DNA of 64,000 nt from Streptomyces sp. WZ-12 (GTDB lineage: Bacteria; Actinomycetota; Actinomycetes; Streptomycetales; Streptomycetaceae), in assembly GCF_028898845.1 (NCBI RefSeq), contig NZ_CP118574.1:6421001-6485000 (forward strand), written 5' to 3'. The notes beneath the pieces were generated by a model that worked only from the letters and a program-made list of their open reading frames with translations, was not told the origin of the DNA and ran no database searches. The translations under genes were made by a program, and so were the position numbers. Positions within the stretch are counted from its first letter, which is position 1. The number at the start of each line of letters is the position of its first letter. Below are positions 1-7,076 of this stretch, piece after piece.

Positions 1-597
1 CTGCACGGCCGCACCGTCGGGGTGCTCGGCACCGGCAAGATCGGCGCCGCCTTCGCCAGGATCGCGCACGGCTTCGGGATGGAACTGCTCGGCTGGGACC
101 TCGTCGAGAACCCCGAGTGCCTGGCGCTGGGCATGCGCTACGTCCCCCGGGAGCGGTTGTTCGCCGAGGCCGATCTGATCAGCCTGCACGTCCCGTTGAC
201 CGAGGACACCCGGCACCTGGTCGACGCCGCCGCGCTGGCCGCCATGAAGGCCGACGCGATCCTGGTCAACTCCAGCCGCGGCGGGCTGATCGACACCGTG
301 GCCCTGGTGGAGGCGCTCAAGGCCGGCCGGCTCACCGGCGTCGGCCTGGATGTCTACGAGGAGGAGGCCGGGCTGTTCTTCTACGACAAGTCCCTGGACG
401 TGATCGGCGACGACACCCTGGCCCGGCTGATGACCTTCGCGAACGTGCTGGTCACCTCGCACCAGGCGTACTTCACCGCGGAGGCGGTCGGCCAGATCGT
501 CGAGACCACCGTGGTCAACGTCGAGGACCATCTGGCCGGCCGCACCAACGGCAACATGCTGGTCACACGAGGACAGCGGCCAGCAACTGTGCGGTGA
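1..597 (+). CDS. D-lactate dehydrogenase / 2-hydroxyacid dehydrogenase, 5' end missing
   Basis: NAD-dependent D-2-hydroxyacid dehydrogenase; the fermentative LdhA type converts pyruvate and D-lactate in the cytoplasm. The frame is open from base 1, so the N-terminal substrate domain lies outside the window. Visible are the Rossmann loop VGVLGTGKIG, the catalytic-Arg segment NSSRGG, the Glu segment DVYEEEAG and the catalytic His in TSHQAYFT. The FFYDKS and LARLMTFANVLVT segments resemble D-lactate dehydrogenase more than glycerate or formate dehydrogenases. The last 35 bases overlap the end of the convergent anthranilate synthase gene, which gives an unusual tail (LVTRGQRPATVR). Family assignment is firm; the exact substrate is inferred. 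Confidence 0.85.
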   Translation: MHGRTVGVLGTGKIGAAFARIAHGFGMELLGWDLVENPECLALGMRYVPRERLFAEADLISLHVPLTEDTRHLVDAAALAAMKADAILVNSSRGGLIDTVALVEALKAGRLTGVGLDVYEEEAGLFFYDKSLDVIGDDTLARLMTFANVLVTSHQAYFTAEAVGQIVETTVVNVEDHLAGRTNGNMLVTRGQRPATVR

Positions 598-2686
598 CCG
601 CCGCGCCGTTGAGCGTCAGCACCGACTCGGGGTGGAACTGCACCCCCGCGAAGCCGGGGCCGCGCAGCGCGTGCACCTCGCCACTCGCCTCGTCCCGGCT
701 CAACTCGACGCGGTGCATGGCCAGTTCGACCGCCGTCCGGTCGTCGCAGCGGGCCGTGAAGGTGTTGTAGAAGCCGACCGTCTCGGGCCGCCCGAAGAAG
801 TCGATCCGCTCCTGGGCGCCCTGGAACGGCACCTCCTTGCGGACGATCTCCAACCCCAGCTCGGCGGCGATGAGTTCGTGGCCGAGGCAGACGCCGAGAA
901 GGGAGCGGCCCGAAGGGCCTCGACGAGGGGAGCGGGGCGTTCCCTGCTCGAACGGGGTCGAGCGCTTAGGGAAGGCCGAGGCACGGCCGGGCGCGCGGTC
1001 CGAGGGGGTGGGTTCCGGGACGGCGGTGGGGCGACGGTGGCCGGCGACCAGGTCGGCGGCGAGCGCGCGCAGGAAGCGCATCTTGGGGTCGGCGGTGTCG
1101 GTCGGGTCGCCGGGGCCCGGGCCCAGCACCACCGGCCCCTGGTGCGCCAGGGCGGCCGCGCGCAGCCCCGGCTCGTCGTAGCGGTGGACCGTCACCGTCA
1201 GCCCGGCGGCGCGCAGCAGGTGCGCCAGCATCGCGGTGAAGGTGTCCTCGGCGTCGATCACCAGGGCGTGGCCGTGCAGCCCGGCGACCGGAGCGGTGGT
1301 CTGCATCCGCAGCCAGAACGGGGCCAGGTCGGCGCGGCGGGCGTCCAGCGCGGCCCGCACCCGCGGGTCGTCGGCCAGCCGCGGCGCCGGGCCGGCCGCG
1401 GCCCGCGCGGGGGCCGGCCGGACCCCCAGCGCGGTCAGCACCCCGGCCGCCTTGGCGTGCGTCTCGGCCACCTCGCCGTACGGGTCGGAGGCGCGCACCA
1501 GGGTGGCGCCGACCGGCACCCGCAGCCTGCCGTCGGCGGCGATGTCCGCGGTGCGGATCAGGATCGGGGAGTCCAGTGTCTGGGCGCCGCCCGCGTCCCG
1601 GCCGAGCAGCGCCAGCGCGCCGGCGTAGTAGCCGCGGCCGCGGCCGTCCGGACCCACCGGCTCGTGCCGCTCGATGGCCCGGCAGGCGTTCTGCACCGGC
1701 GACCCGGTGACCGTCGCCGCGAACATCGTCTCCTTGAGGACCTCGCGCGCGTCCAGGGTGGAGCGGCCGCGCAGCTCGTACTCGGTGTGTGCCAGGTGCG
1801 CCATCTCCTTGAGCCGGGGCCCGACCACCACCCCGCCCCGGTCGCCGACGGTGCACATCATCTTCAGCTCCTCGTCGACCACCATCGACAGCTCCTCGAC
1901 CTCCTTGCGGTCGCCGAGGAACGCCAACAGGCCCTCCGCGGTGGGCCCTTGCGCGGGGTAGCGGTAGGTCCCGCTGATGGGGTTCATCACGACGGTCCCG
2001 CCCATCCGTCGTCCGCCACCGCCCCGGGATGAGAGCGCTTCGCGCTCGCCCCTCTCGGTATTCATCCGGACGTGCACCTCGGGGCTGGCGCCGACCAGCG
2101 TGCGCACGCCCGGCCGGTGCACCACGAACGTCCAGTACGCCCCGCGCTCGCCGGCCAGCAGCCGCCGGAACAGCGCCAGCGCGTCGGCCGCCGAGAAGTC
2201 CGCGATCTCGCCCTCGAAGGTGCGGCGGACGACGAAGTTGGCGCCCTCGCCGGTGCCGATCTCCTCCCGCACCACCCGCTCGACGATCTCCGCGTAGGCC
2301 GCGTCGGAGACGTCGAAGGCTCCGCCGGCCACCGTCACCTCGTGCGCCGGCAGCGCCGACAGCAGCGCGGGCAGCGGGAGTTCGTGGTGCTCGTCGGGCC
2401 GCAGCACGGCCAGCGGGGTGCCGTCGTCGTGCGCCCGGAAGCCGCGCTCGCGGATCTGCCGGAACGGGACCAGGGCCAGCGCGTCGGTCACCGGCGCGTT
2501 GGGCACCCCCGTGTCCAGCGGGATGTCGGCCAGGCGCTCGACCTCGGTCACCTCGCCGATCAGCACCTCGACGACGCTGCCGTCGCGGCCCGGACCGTGC
2601 CGGCGGAGCAGGGCGAACGGCGGGCAGGCGGGGTCGAGCAGCCGCTGGACCAGCGCGGCGGCGTCGGGCGGGGACTGAGGGTGCAT
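563..2686 (-). CDS. trpE: Fused anthranilate synthase (TrpE chorismate-binding plus TrpG-like glutaminase)
   Basis: Makes anthranilate from chorismate and glutamine, the first step of tryptophan synthesis; here both subunits are one 707-residue chain. The N-terminal two thirds is the chorismate-binding domain (NPISGTYRYP near residue 230, TVTGSPVQNACRAIERHEP further on). The C-terminal third is a class I glutaminase with Cys600 in GVCLGHE and the His-Glu pair in GVQFHPES. The start at 2686 was chosen because GGAAGGA sits just upstream and homology begins there; the frame is open further up but runs into the leader peptide. The gene is preceded by a Trp-rich leader and hairpin, so attenuation is expected. 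Odd: two segments absent from the conserved fold (about residues 208-228 and 553-595) coincide with palindromic DNA. A PhzE-like secondary-metabolism role is possible but the leader favours tryptophan supply. Confidence 0.9.
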   Translation of the reverse strand: MHPQSPPDAAALVQRLLDPACPPFALLRRHGPGRDGSVVEVLIGEVTEVERLADIPLDTGVPNAPVTDALALVPFRQIRERGFRAHDDGTPLAVLRPDEHHELPLPALLSALPAHEVTVAGGAFDVSDAAYAEIVERVVREEIGTGEGANFVVRRTFEGEIADFSAADALALFRRLLAGERGAYWTFVVHRPGVRTLVGASPEVHVRMNTERGEREALSSRGGGGRRMGGTVVMNPISGTYRYPAQGPTAEGLLAFLGDRKEVEELSMVVDEELKMMCTVGDRGGVVVGPRLKEMAHLAHTEYELRGRSTLDAREVLKETMFAATVTGSPVQNACRAIERHEPVGPDGRGRGYYAGALALLGRDAGGAQTLDSPILIRTADIAADGRLRVPVGATLVRASDPYGEVAETHAKAAGVLTALGVRPAPARAAAGPAPRLADDPRVRAALDARRADLAPFWLRMQTTAPVAGLHGHALVIDAEDTFTAMLAHLLRAAGLTVTVHRYDEPGLRAAALAHQGPVVLGPGPGDPTDTADPKMRFLRALAADLVAGHRRPTAVPEPTPSDRAPGRASAFPKRSTPFEQGTPRSPRRGPSGRSLLGVCLGHELIAAELGLEIVRKEVPFQGAQERIDFFGRPETVGFYNTFTARCDDRTAVELAMHRVELSRDEASGEVHALRGPGFAGVQFHPESVLTLNGAAVTAQLLAAVLV
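940..973. repeat. Imperfect palindromic repeat inside the glutaminase linker of trpE
   Basis: Arms TTCCCT(940-945)/AGGGAA(968-973) and CTCGA(947-951)/TCGAG(958-962) surround a six-base loop. From memory it resembles a palindrome often seen between Streptomyces genes, but here it is read through in frame and encodes part of the Pro/Ser/Arg-rich segment before GVCLGHE. The palindrome is seen directly; family membership is recalled, not searched. Confidence 0.6.
2033..2047. repeat. Short palindrome inside the chorismate-binding domain of trpE
   Basis: GAGCGC, loop TTC, GCGCTC. On the coding strand it yields the Glu/Arg/Ser-rich stretch ERGEREALSSRG that interrupts the usual run from the chorismate-domain strand to NPISGTYRYP. 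Its sequence style matches the GAGCGAGCGCAGCGAGCG element at 32080, before rsmH. Confidence 0.5.
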
Positions 2687-2745
2687 GGCGGTTCCTTCCG
2701 GGAGGTGAATGCTTTCCGGTGCGGAGGGAACGGCCGCGGGAACAC

Positions 2746-2772
2746 CGAAGGCCGCCCCTCGGGCGGCCTTCG
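2746..2772 (-). terminator. Attenuator hairpin between trp leader peptide and trpE
   Basis: Perfect 12-bp stem CGAAGGCCGCCC/GGGCGGCCTTCG with a three-base loop, 24 bases after the leader-peptide stop and about 60 before the trpE start. No U-run follows, as is usual in high-GC actinobacteria. Position and the Trp codons upstream make it the expected attenuator stem. Confidence 0.75.
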
Positions 2773-2796
2773 CGGTTCGTTGTGCGCGTACGCGAA

Positions 2797-2859
2797 TCAG
2801 TGGGCCGCCGGCTGGGCGGTCCACCACCAGTCCATGGTCGTGATCGGTCGCGTCTGCAT
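2797..2859 (-). CDS. trpL: trp leader peptide with three consecutive Trp codons
   Basis: A 20-residue open frame, ATG to TGA, containing DWWWTAQP at residues 10-17. Ribosome stalling at the Trp codons when charged tRNA-Trp is low would favour an antiterminator and let transcription enter trpE; classical attenuation of this kind has been described for actinobacterial trp genes. A TAGGGT hexamer at 2867-2872 (minus strand) lies seven bases before the ATG, so the peptide is probably translated from a leaderless mRNA. The Trp run, the following hairpin and the position before trpE make the call strong despite its size. Confidence 0.88.
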   Translation of the reverse strand: MQTRPITTMDWWWTAQPAAH

Positions 2860-2949
2860 GGCGGGAACCCTACCGGATCGCCGGTCACTCGCGTCTCACA
2901 GTCCGGATGCCGGACGGACACCCCCCGGGGACCCCGTAATGTTGGGGAT

Positions 2950-4299
2950 GTGACCGTGAACGCTGAAACCCACGCCGGTGGCCACACCTGGCGAGACCTG
3001 CCCGCGGCGCAGCAGCCTGACTGGCCGGACCAAGAGGCTCTGCGCGATGTGATCGCTGAGCTCACGTCCTATCCGCCGCTCGTCTTTGCGGGCGAGTGCG
3101 ACCAGCTTCGCGAGCGGATCGCCGCGGTCGCCCGAGGTGAGGCGTTCCTGCTTCAGGGCGGCGACTGCGCGGAGGCGTTCGACGCCGTCTCCGCCGAGCA
3201 CATCCGCAACAAGCTCAAGACCCTGCTCCAGATGGGCGCCGTGCTGACGTACGCCGGCTCCGTCCCGGTGGTCAAGGTCGGCCGGATCGCCGGTCAGTAC
3301 AGCAAGCCGCGCTCCAAGCCGACCGAGACCCGCGACGGGGTGACCCTGCCGACCTACCGCGGCGACTCCGTCAACGGCTTCGAGTTCACCCCCGAGGCCC
3401 GCACCCCGGACCCCGAGCGCCTGAAGCGGATGTACCACGCCTCCGCCTCGACGCTGAACCTCGTCCGGGCCTTCACCACCGGTGGCTACGCCGACCTGCG
3501 CCAGGTGCACGCCTGGAACCAGGACTTCGTGAAGTCCTCGCCGTCCGGCCAGCGGTACGAGGCGTTGGCGCGCGAGATCGACCGGGCGATGAACTTCATG
3601 AACGCCTGCGGGGTGGACCCGGAGGCGTTCAAGACGGTGGAGTTCTTCTCCTCGCACGAGGCGCTGATCCTGGACTACGAGTCGGCGCTGACCCGCACCG
3701 ACTCCCGCACCGGCAAGCTCTACGACGTCTCGGGCCACATGGTCTGGATCGGCGAGCGCACCCGTCAACTGGACGGCGCGCACATCGAGTTCGCCTCCCG
3801 CATCCGCAATCCGATCGGCGTCAAGCTGGGTCCGACGACGACGGCGGCGGACGCGCTCACCCTGATCGACCGGATCGACCCGGAGCGCGAGCCGGGCCGG
3901 CTGACCTTCATCACCCGCATGGGAGCGGACAAGATCCGCGACAAGCTGCCCGAGCTGGTGGAGAAGGTCACCGCCGCCGGCGCCCAGGTCGCCTGGATCA
4001 CCGACCCGATGCACGGCAACACCTTCGAGGCGGCCTCGGGCCACAAGACCCGCCGCTTCGACGACGTGCTGGACGAGGTCAAGGGCTTCTTCGAGGTCCA
4101 CAAGGCGCTCGGCACGCACCCGGGCGGCATCCACGTCGAGCTGACCGGCGACGACGTCACCGAGTGCGTGGGCGGCGGCGACGAGATCTTCGTCGACGAC
4201 CTGCACCAGCGCTACGAGACCGCCTGCGACCCGCGGCTGAACCGCAGCCAGTCGCTGGACCTGGCCTTCCTGGTGGCGGAGATGTACCGCGACCAGTGA
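2950..4299 (+). CDS. Class II 3-deoxy-D-arabino-heptulosonate 7-phosphate (DAHP) synthase
   Basis: Condenses phosphoenolpyruvate and erythrose 4-phosphate, the entry to the shikimate pathway that feeds the divergently transcribed anthranilate synthase. The 449-residue length and plant-type signatures (LLQGGDCAEAF with metal-binding Cys73, KVGRIAGQYSKPRS, WIGERTRQLDGAHIEF, ITDPMHGNTF) mark class II rather than the AroG/F/H type. GTG 2950 was chosen; a TAATGT hexamer at 2937-2942 lies seven bases upstream, so the mRNA may be leaderless. GTG 2956 is a weaker alternative. No leader peptide is visible on this side, so control is likely separate from that of trpE. Called aroH in some Streptomyces. 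Confidence 0.95.
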   Translation: MTVNAETHAGGHTWRDLPAAQQPDWPDQEALRDVIAELTSYPPLVFAGECDQLRERIAAVARGEAFLLQGGDCAEAFDAVSAEHIRNKLKTLLQMGAVLTYAGSVPVVKVGRIAGQYSKPRSKPTETRDGVTLPTYRGDSVNGFEFTPEARTPDPERLKRMYHASASTLNLVRAFTTGGYADLRQVHAWNQDFVKSSPSGQRYEALAREIDRAMNFMNACGVDPEAFKTVEFFSSHEALILDYESALTRTDSRTGKLYDVSGHMVWIGERTRQLDGAHIEFASRIRNPIGVKLGPTTTAADALTLIDRIDPEREPGRLTFITRMGADKIRDKLPELVEKVTAAGAQVAWITDPMHGNTFEAASGHKTRRFDDVLDEVKGFFEVHKALGTHPGGIHVELTGDDVTECVGGGDEIFVDDLHQRYETACDPRLNRSQSLDLAFLVAEMYRDQ

Positions 4300-4315
4300 G
4301 GCGCGCGGCATGACG

Positions 4316-4347
4316 GTGGGGCGCGGATCCTGTGATCCGCGCCCCAC
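4316..4347 (+). terminator. Intrinsic terminator after DAHP synthase
   Basis: Perfect 14-bp stem GTGGGGCGCGGATC/GATCCGCGCCCCAC with loop CTGT, 16 bases past the DAHP synthase stop. No U-tract, as is common in Streptomyces. Confidence 0.85.
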
Positions 4348-4385
4348 TGCGTTGCCGTGCGTTGTTCGGCGCCCGCCGCGGCGGG

Positions 4386-4404
4386 TAAGGTAAGGGTAAC
4401 CTCA
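4386..4404. promoter_or_regulatory. Iron box (DmdR1/IdeR-type operator) upstream of bfd
   Basis: TAAGGTAAGGGTAACCTCA matches 15 of 19 positions of the IdeR/DmdR consensus TTAGGTTAGGCTAACCTAA. It lies 52 bases before the bfd start. Under iron-replete conditions the regulator would repress bfd, as expected for a gene that releases stored iron. Match count was made by eye; binding is inferred. Confidence 0.7.
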
Positions 4405-4455
4405 CTGGCGATCACGGGGATCGGGTCGAGGCGCCCTTATTGGAGGTGAACCCGC

Positions 4456-4779
4456 GTGTACGTCTGCTCCTGCTTCGGCATCACCGAGCAGCAGGTCCGC
4501 GAGCACGCGGACCGGGGTGCCTGCACGCCCCGCCAGGTCGCCTCCGCCTGCAAGGCCGGCACCGACTGCGGCAGTTGCGTCCGCCGCATCCAGGCGCTGC
4601 TGGGTCGCGGTGCGTGCCCCCGCCGGGAGCTGATCGACCGCGGTGCCCCCGATGCGCTGCGCTCACAGTCCGCGGAGTGGGGTCAGGCGCCGGACGCGCC
4701 GGGCCCGGAGTCCGTGCCCCTGTCGCCGGCCGTGGAGGAGGGCGCACCGGGGCCCGTGGGCCTCCCGGCGGCCGCGTGA
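4456..4779 (+). CDS. bfd: Bacterioferritin-associated ferredoxin
   Basis: Small [2Fe-2S] protein that docks on bacterioferritin and reduces its iron core for release. The four cluster ligands are Cys4, Cys6, Cys38 and Cys41 in MYVCSCFG and DCGSC, the BFD-domain spacing. At 107 residues it is longer than the usual 60-75 because of an acidic, Pro/Ala-rich tail after residue 65 with no recognisable motif. GTG 4456 follows GGAGGTGA at good spacing. It converges on bfr, its physiological partner, and has an iron box upstream. Confidence 0.93.
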   Translation: MYVCSCFGITEQQVREHADRGACTPRQVASACKAGTDCGSCVRRIQALLGRGACPRRELIDRGAPDALRSQSAEWGQAPDAPGPESVPLSPAVEEGAPGPVGLPAAA

Positions 4780-4816
4780 CCTCCCGGGTCGTCCCGCCGG
4801 CGCGCACCGCCGGCCT

Positions 4817-5293
4817 TCAGCTCGGCTGCTCGATCACCTGGGCGAGGTAGAGCGCTTCCCCGAGCTTCTCGACCAGCTCCAGCTGGGTGTCGAGGTAGTC
4901 GATGTGGTGCTCCTCGTCCTCAAGGATGGCCTCGAAGATGTTGGCCGAGGTGATGTCCCCCTTGGCGCGCATGACCTCGATGCCGCGCTTGAGGCGGTCG
5001 ATGGCCTCCACCTCGATCTGCCGGTCGGCCTGGAACATCTCGGTGACGGTCTGCCCGACGCGGACGTGGAACAGCCGCTGGTAGTTCGGCAGCGCGTCCA
5101 GGAAGAGGATCCGGTCGGTCAGCGTCTCCGCGTGCTTCATCTCGTCGAAGGACTCGGCGCGGGTGTACTTGGCGAGCTTGTACCAACCGAAGTTCTCCTG
5201 CATCTTCGCGTGCAGGAAGTACTGGTTGATCGCGGTCAGCTCGCCGGTCAGTTGCTCGTTGAGGAATTCGATGACCTCGGGGTCGCCCTGCAT
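4817..5293 (-). CDS. bfr: Bacterioferritin
   Basis: Heme-containing 24-mer ferritin that oxidises Fe(II) and stores iron as a mineral. All ferroxidase ligands are present at canonical positions (Glu18, Glu51, His54, Glu94, Glu127, His130) and Met52 is the inter-subunit heme ligand. The 158-residue length is standard. The ATG follows AAAGGGG. Convergent with bfd, 37 bases between the stops. No clear iron box was seen upstream; an imperfect dyad at 5366-5385 lies about 75 bases before the start. Confidence 0.97.
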   Translation of the reverse strand: MQGDPEVIEFLNEQLTGELTAINQYFLHAKMQENFGWYKLAKYTRAESFDEMKHAETLTDRILFLDALPNYQRLFHVRVGQTVTEMFQADRQIEVEAIDRLKRGIEVMRAKGDITSANIFEAILEDEEHHIDYLDTQLELVEKLGEALYLAQVIEQPS

Positions 5294-5449
5294 GGTTGCG
5301 GGCCCCTTTCACGCGAGTTACTGGGCAGGTGCCGCGCATCCTCGCACCGCCCCGAGCGCAACGTCCAGTAAGTGCACGCTTAGTGCGGTTTGCCTGATTC
5401 CGTCCCACCCTGGTCATCCGCACCCTGCACCGTCTGACACCATGGAGGC

Positions 5450-6070
5450 ATGGGTCAGCCGGAGAGTCGCGAAGAGGAGCCGGTGCTGCCTCCGGGTCAG
5501 CGGCTCCAGCGCGGCTGGCCGGTCACGCACTACGGTCCGGTGCCGAAATTCCGCCCGGAGCGCTGGGAATTCCGGGTCTTCGGCGCCACCGCCGACGGCG
5601 CCAAGCACTGTTGGACGCACGAGGAGTTCACGGCCCTGCCGTACGACACCGTCGTCGCGGACATGCACTGCGTCACCAAGTTCAGCATGCTCGGCGCCGA
5701 GTGGGGCGGGGTGCGCACCCGCACGATCCTTGAGCTCGCGCCGCCCGCGCCCGACGTCACGCACGTGATGGTCTGGGCCGAGTACGGCTTCAGCTCCAAC
5801 CTCCAACTCGCCGACTTCGGCGGGGAGCGGTGCATCTTCGCCACCCACCGCTCCGGCGAACTGCTCACCGCCGAACACGGCTTCCCGGTCCGGCTGATCG
5901 TGCCGCACCTCTACGCCTGGAAGGGCCCCAAGTGGGTCCGCGGCATCGAGTACATGACGGCCGACCGCCGCGGCTTCTGGGAGGAGCGCGGCTACCACAA
6001 CCTCGGCGACCCCTGGCGCGAGCAGCGCTACTCGTACCAGGAGGAGCCGGGCGACGGGCCGGAGTTGTAA
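5450..6070 (+). CDS. Sulfite oxidase-like molybdopterin oxidoreductase
   Basis: A 206-residue soluble protein with the oxidoreductase molybdopterin-binding fold. Cys74 in ADMHCVTKF is the expected molybdenum ligand; WGGVRTRTILELA and KWVRGIEYM are conserved fold segments. It lacks the heme and dimerisation domains of true sulfite oxidase and has no signal peptide or membrane segment, so it should be cytoplasmic; the substrate is unknown. The ATG at 5450 has GGAGG only two bases away, so the mRNA may be leaderless. A nearby GTG (the Val of EEEPVLPP) is an alternative. Confidence 0.85.
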   Translation: MGQPESREEEPVLPPGQRLQRGWPVTHYGPVPKFRPERWEFRVFGATADGAKHCWTHEEFTALPYDTVVADMHCVTKFSMLGAEWGGVRTRTILELAPPAPDVTHVMVWAEYGFSSNLQLADFGGERCIFATHRSGELLTAEHGFPVRLIVPHLYAWKGPKWVRGIEYMTADRRGFWEERGYHNLGDPWREQRYSYQEEPGDGPEL

Positions 6071-6099
6071 GGCCCCGGCGCCGCCCGGCCCGGAGCGCC

Positions 6100-6999
6100 T
6101 CAGGGCATCCGCAGGTCCTTCAGGCGCGCCACGTCCGCCGCATGGCCGGCCTCGCCGCCCGGGGTCTCGATCACCAACGGGACGCCGTCGGTCGCGGGAT
6201 GGGCGAACAGCTCGGCGAACGGCTCCGCGCCGATGTGGCCGGCGCCGATGTTGGCGTGCCGGTCCTTGTGCGCGCCGACCACGTCCTTGGAGTCGTTGGC
6301 GTGGATCAGCTTCAACCGGCCCTCGCCGGTGACCTCCACCAGTTCGTCCAGCAGCGCCTTGGTGCCGCCGGGCGCCGCCATGTCGTGCCCGGCGGCGAAC
6401 GCGTGGCAGGTGTCCAGGCACACCCCGAGCCGCGGATGGCGATCCAGCGCGTCGAAGTACGGCCCGAGGTCCTCGGCCAGCGCGCACAGCGAGGCGCCCT
6501 GGCCGGCGGTGGGCTCCAGCAGCAGCCACGGGTCGTCGTCCCGCGTCAGCTCGTCCAGCAACGGCCGCACCACCTCCCTGACCTGCGCCAGCGCCGTCTC
6601 GCGCGGGCGCCCGCCGGTCGCCGAGCCGGTGTGCACGACCACGCCGAGGGCGCCGATCTCCCGGCCGCGGCGCAGCGAGTGGCGCAGCGACTCCACGGAC
6701 TTCTCCACCGTCGCCGCGGTGTGCGAGCCGAAGTTGATCAGGTACGGCGCGTGCACATAGGCCGGGATGTCCTCGGCGGCGCAGCGCTCGCGGAACGCGG
6801 CGTCCTGCTCGGGGTTGCCGGGCGGGGTCGCCCAGCCGCGCGGGTTGGCGACGAAGACCTGGACGGCCTCGCAGTCGATCTGCCGGGCGTACGAGAGGCC
6901 GACCTTGGCCAGGCCGCCGGCCACCGGCACGTGGCCGCCGACGGGATTGCGGGCGCGGGCGCGCTGGGCCGCGCCCTCGGGGGACAGGGAAGTGCTCAC
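6100..6999 (-). CDS. nfo: Deoxyribonuclease IV (AP endonuclease, endonuclease IV)
   Basis: Cleaves DNA 5' to abasic sites in base excision repair using a trinuclear zinc centre in a TIM barrel. Metal-site segments are visible: VHTGSATGG, LLEPTAGQG, LDTCHAFAAGHD, HANDSKDVVGAHKDRHANIGAGHIG and VIETPGG. About 299 residues from GTG 6999, a normal length; GGGAGG directly abuts that GTG, so the true start may be nearby in frame (for example GTG 7035). Converges with the sulfite-oxidase-like gene and follows pkaF on the same strand, separated by a hairpin. Confidence 0.93.
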   Translation of the reverse strand: MSTSLSPEGAAQRARARNPVGGHVPVAGGLAKVGLSYARQIDCEAVQVFVANPRGWATPPGNPEQDAAFRERCAAEDIPAYVHAPYLINFGSHTAATVEKSVESLRHSLRRGREIGALGVVVHTGSATGGRPRETALAQVREVVRPLLDELTRDDDPWLLLEPTAGQGASLCALAEDLGPYFDALDRHPRLGVCLDTCHAFAAGHDMAAPGGTKALLDELVEVTGEGRLKLIHANDSKDVVGAHKDRHANIGAGHIGAEPFAELFAHPATDGVPLVIETPGGEAGHAADVARLKDLRMP

Positions 7000-7044
7000 C
7001 CTCCCAAGGGTGCCAGGTCCCCCGTGGCCGCCCACGGGCCACCC

Positions 7045-7076
7045 GGCGCGGCCCGCTCCCTCGGGCGGGCCGCGCC
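7045..7076 (-). terminator. Terminator after pkaF
   Basis: Perfect 12-bp stem GGCGCGGCCCGC/GCGGGCCGCGCC with an eight-base loop, beginning at the last base of the pkaF stop codon and ending before nfo. Confidence 0.75.

Noticed and set aside
4780..4816. GCCGGC...GCCGGC as a terminator between bfd and bfr
   Set aside because: Arms are six-base self-palindromes; too weak to claim.
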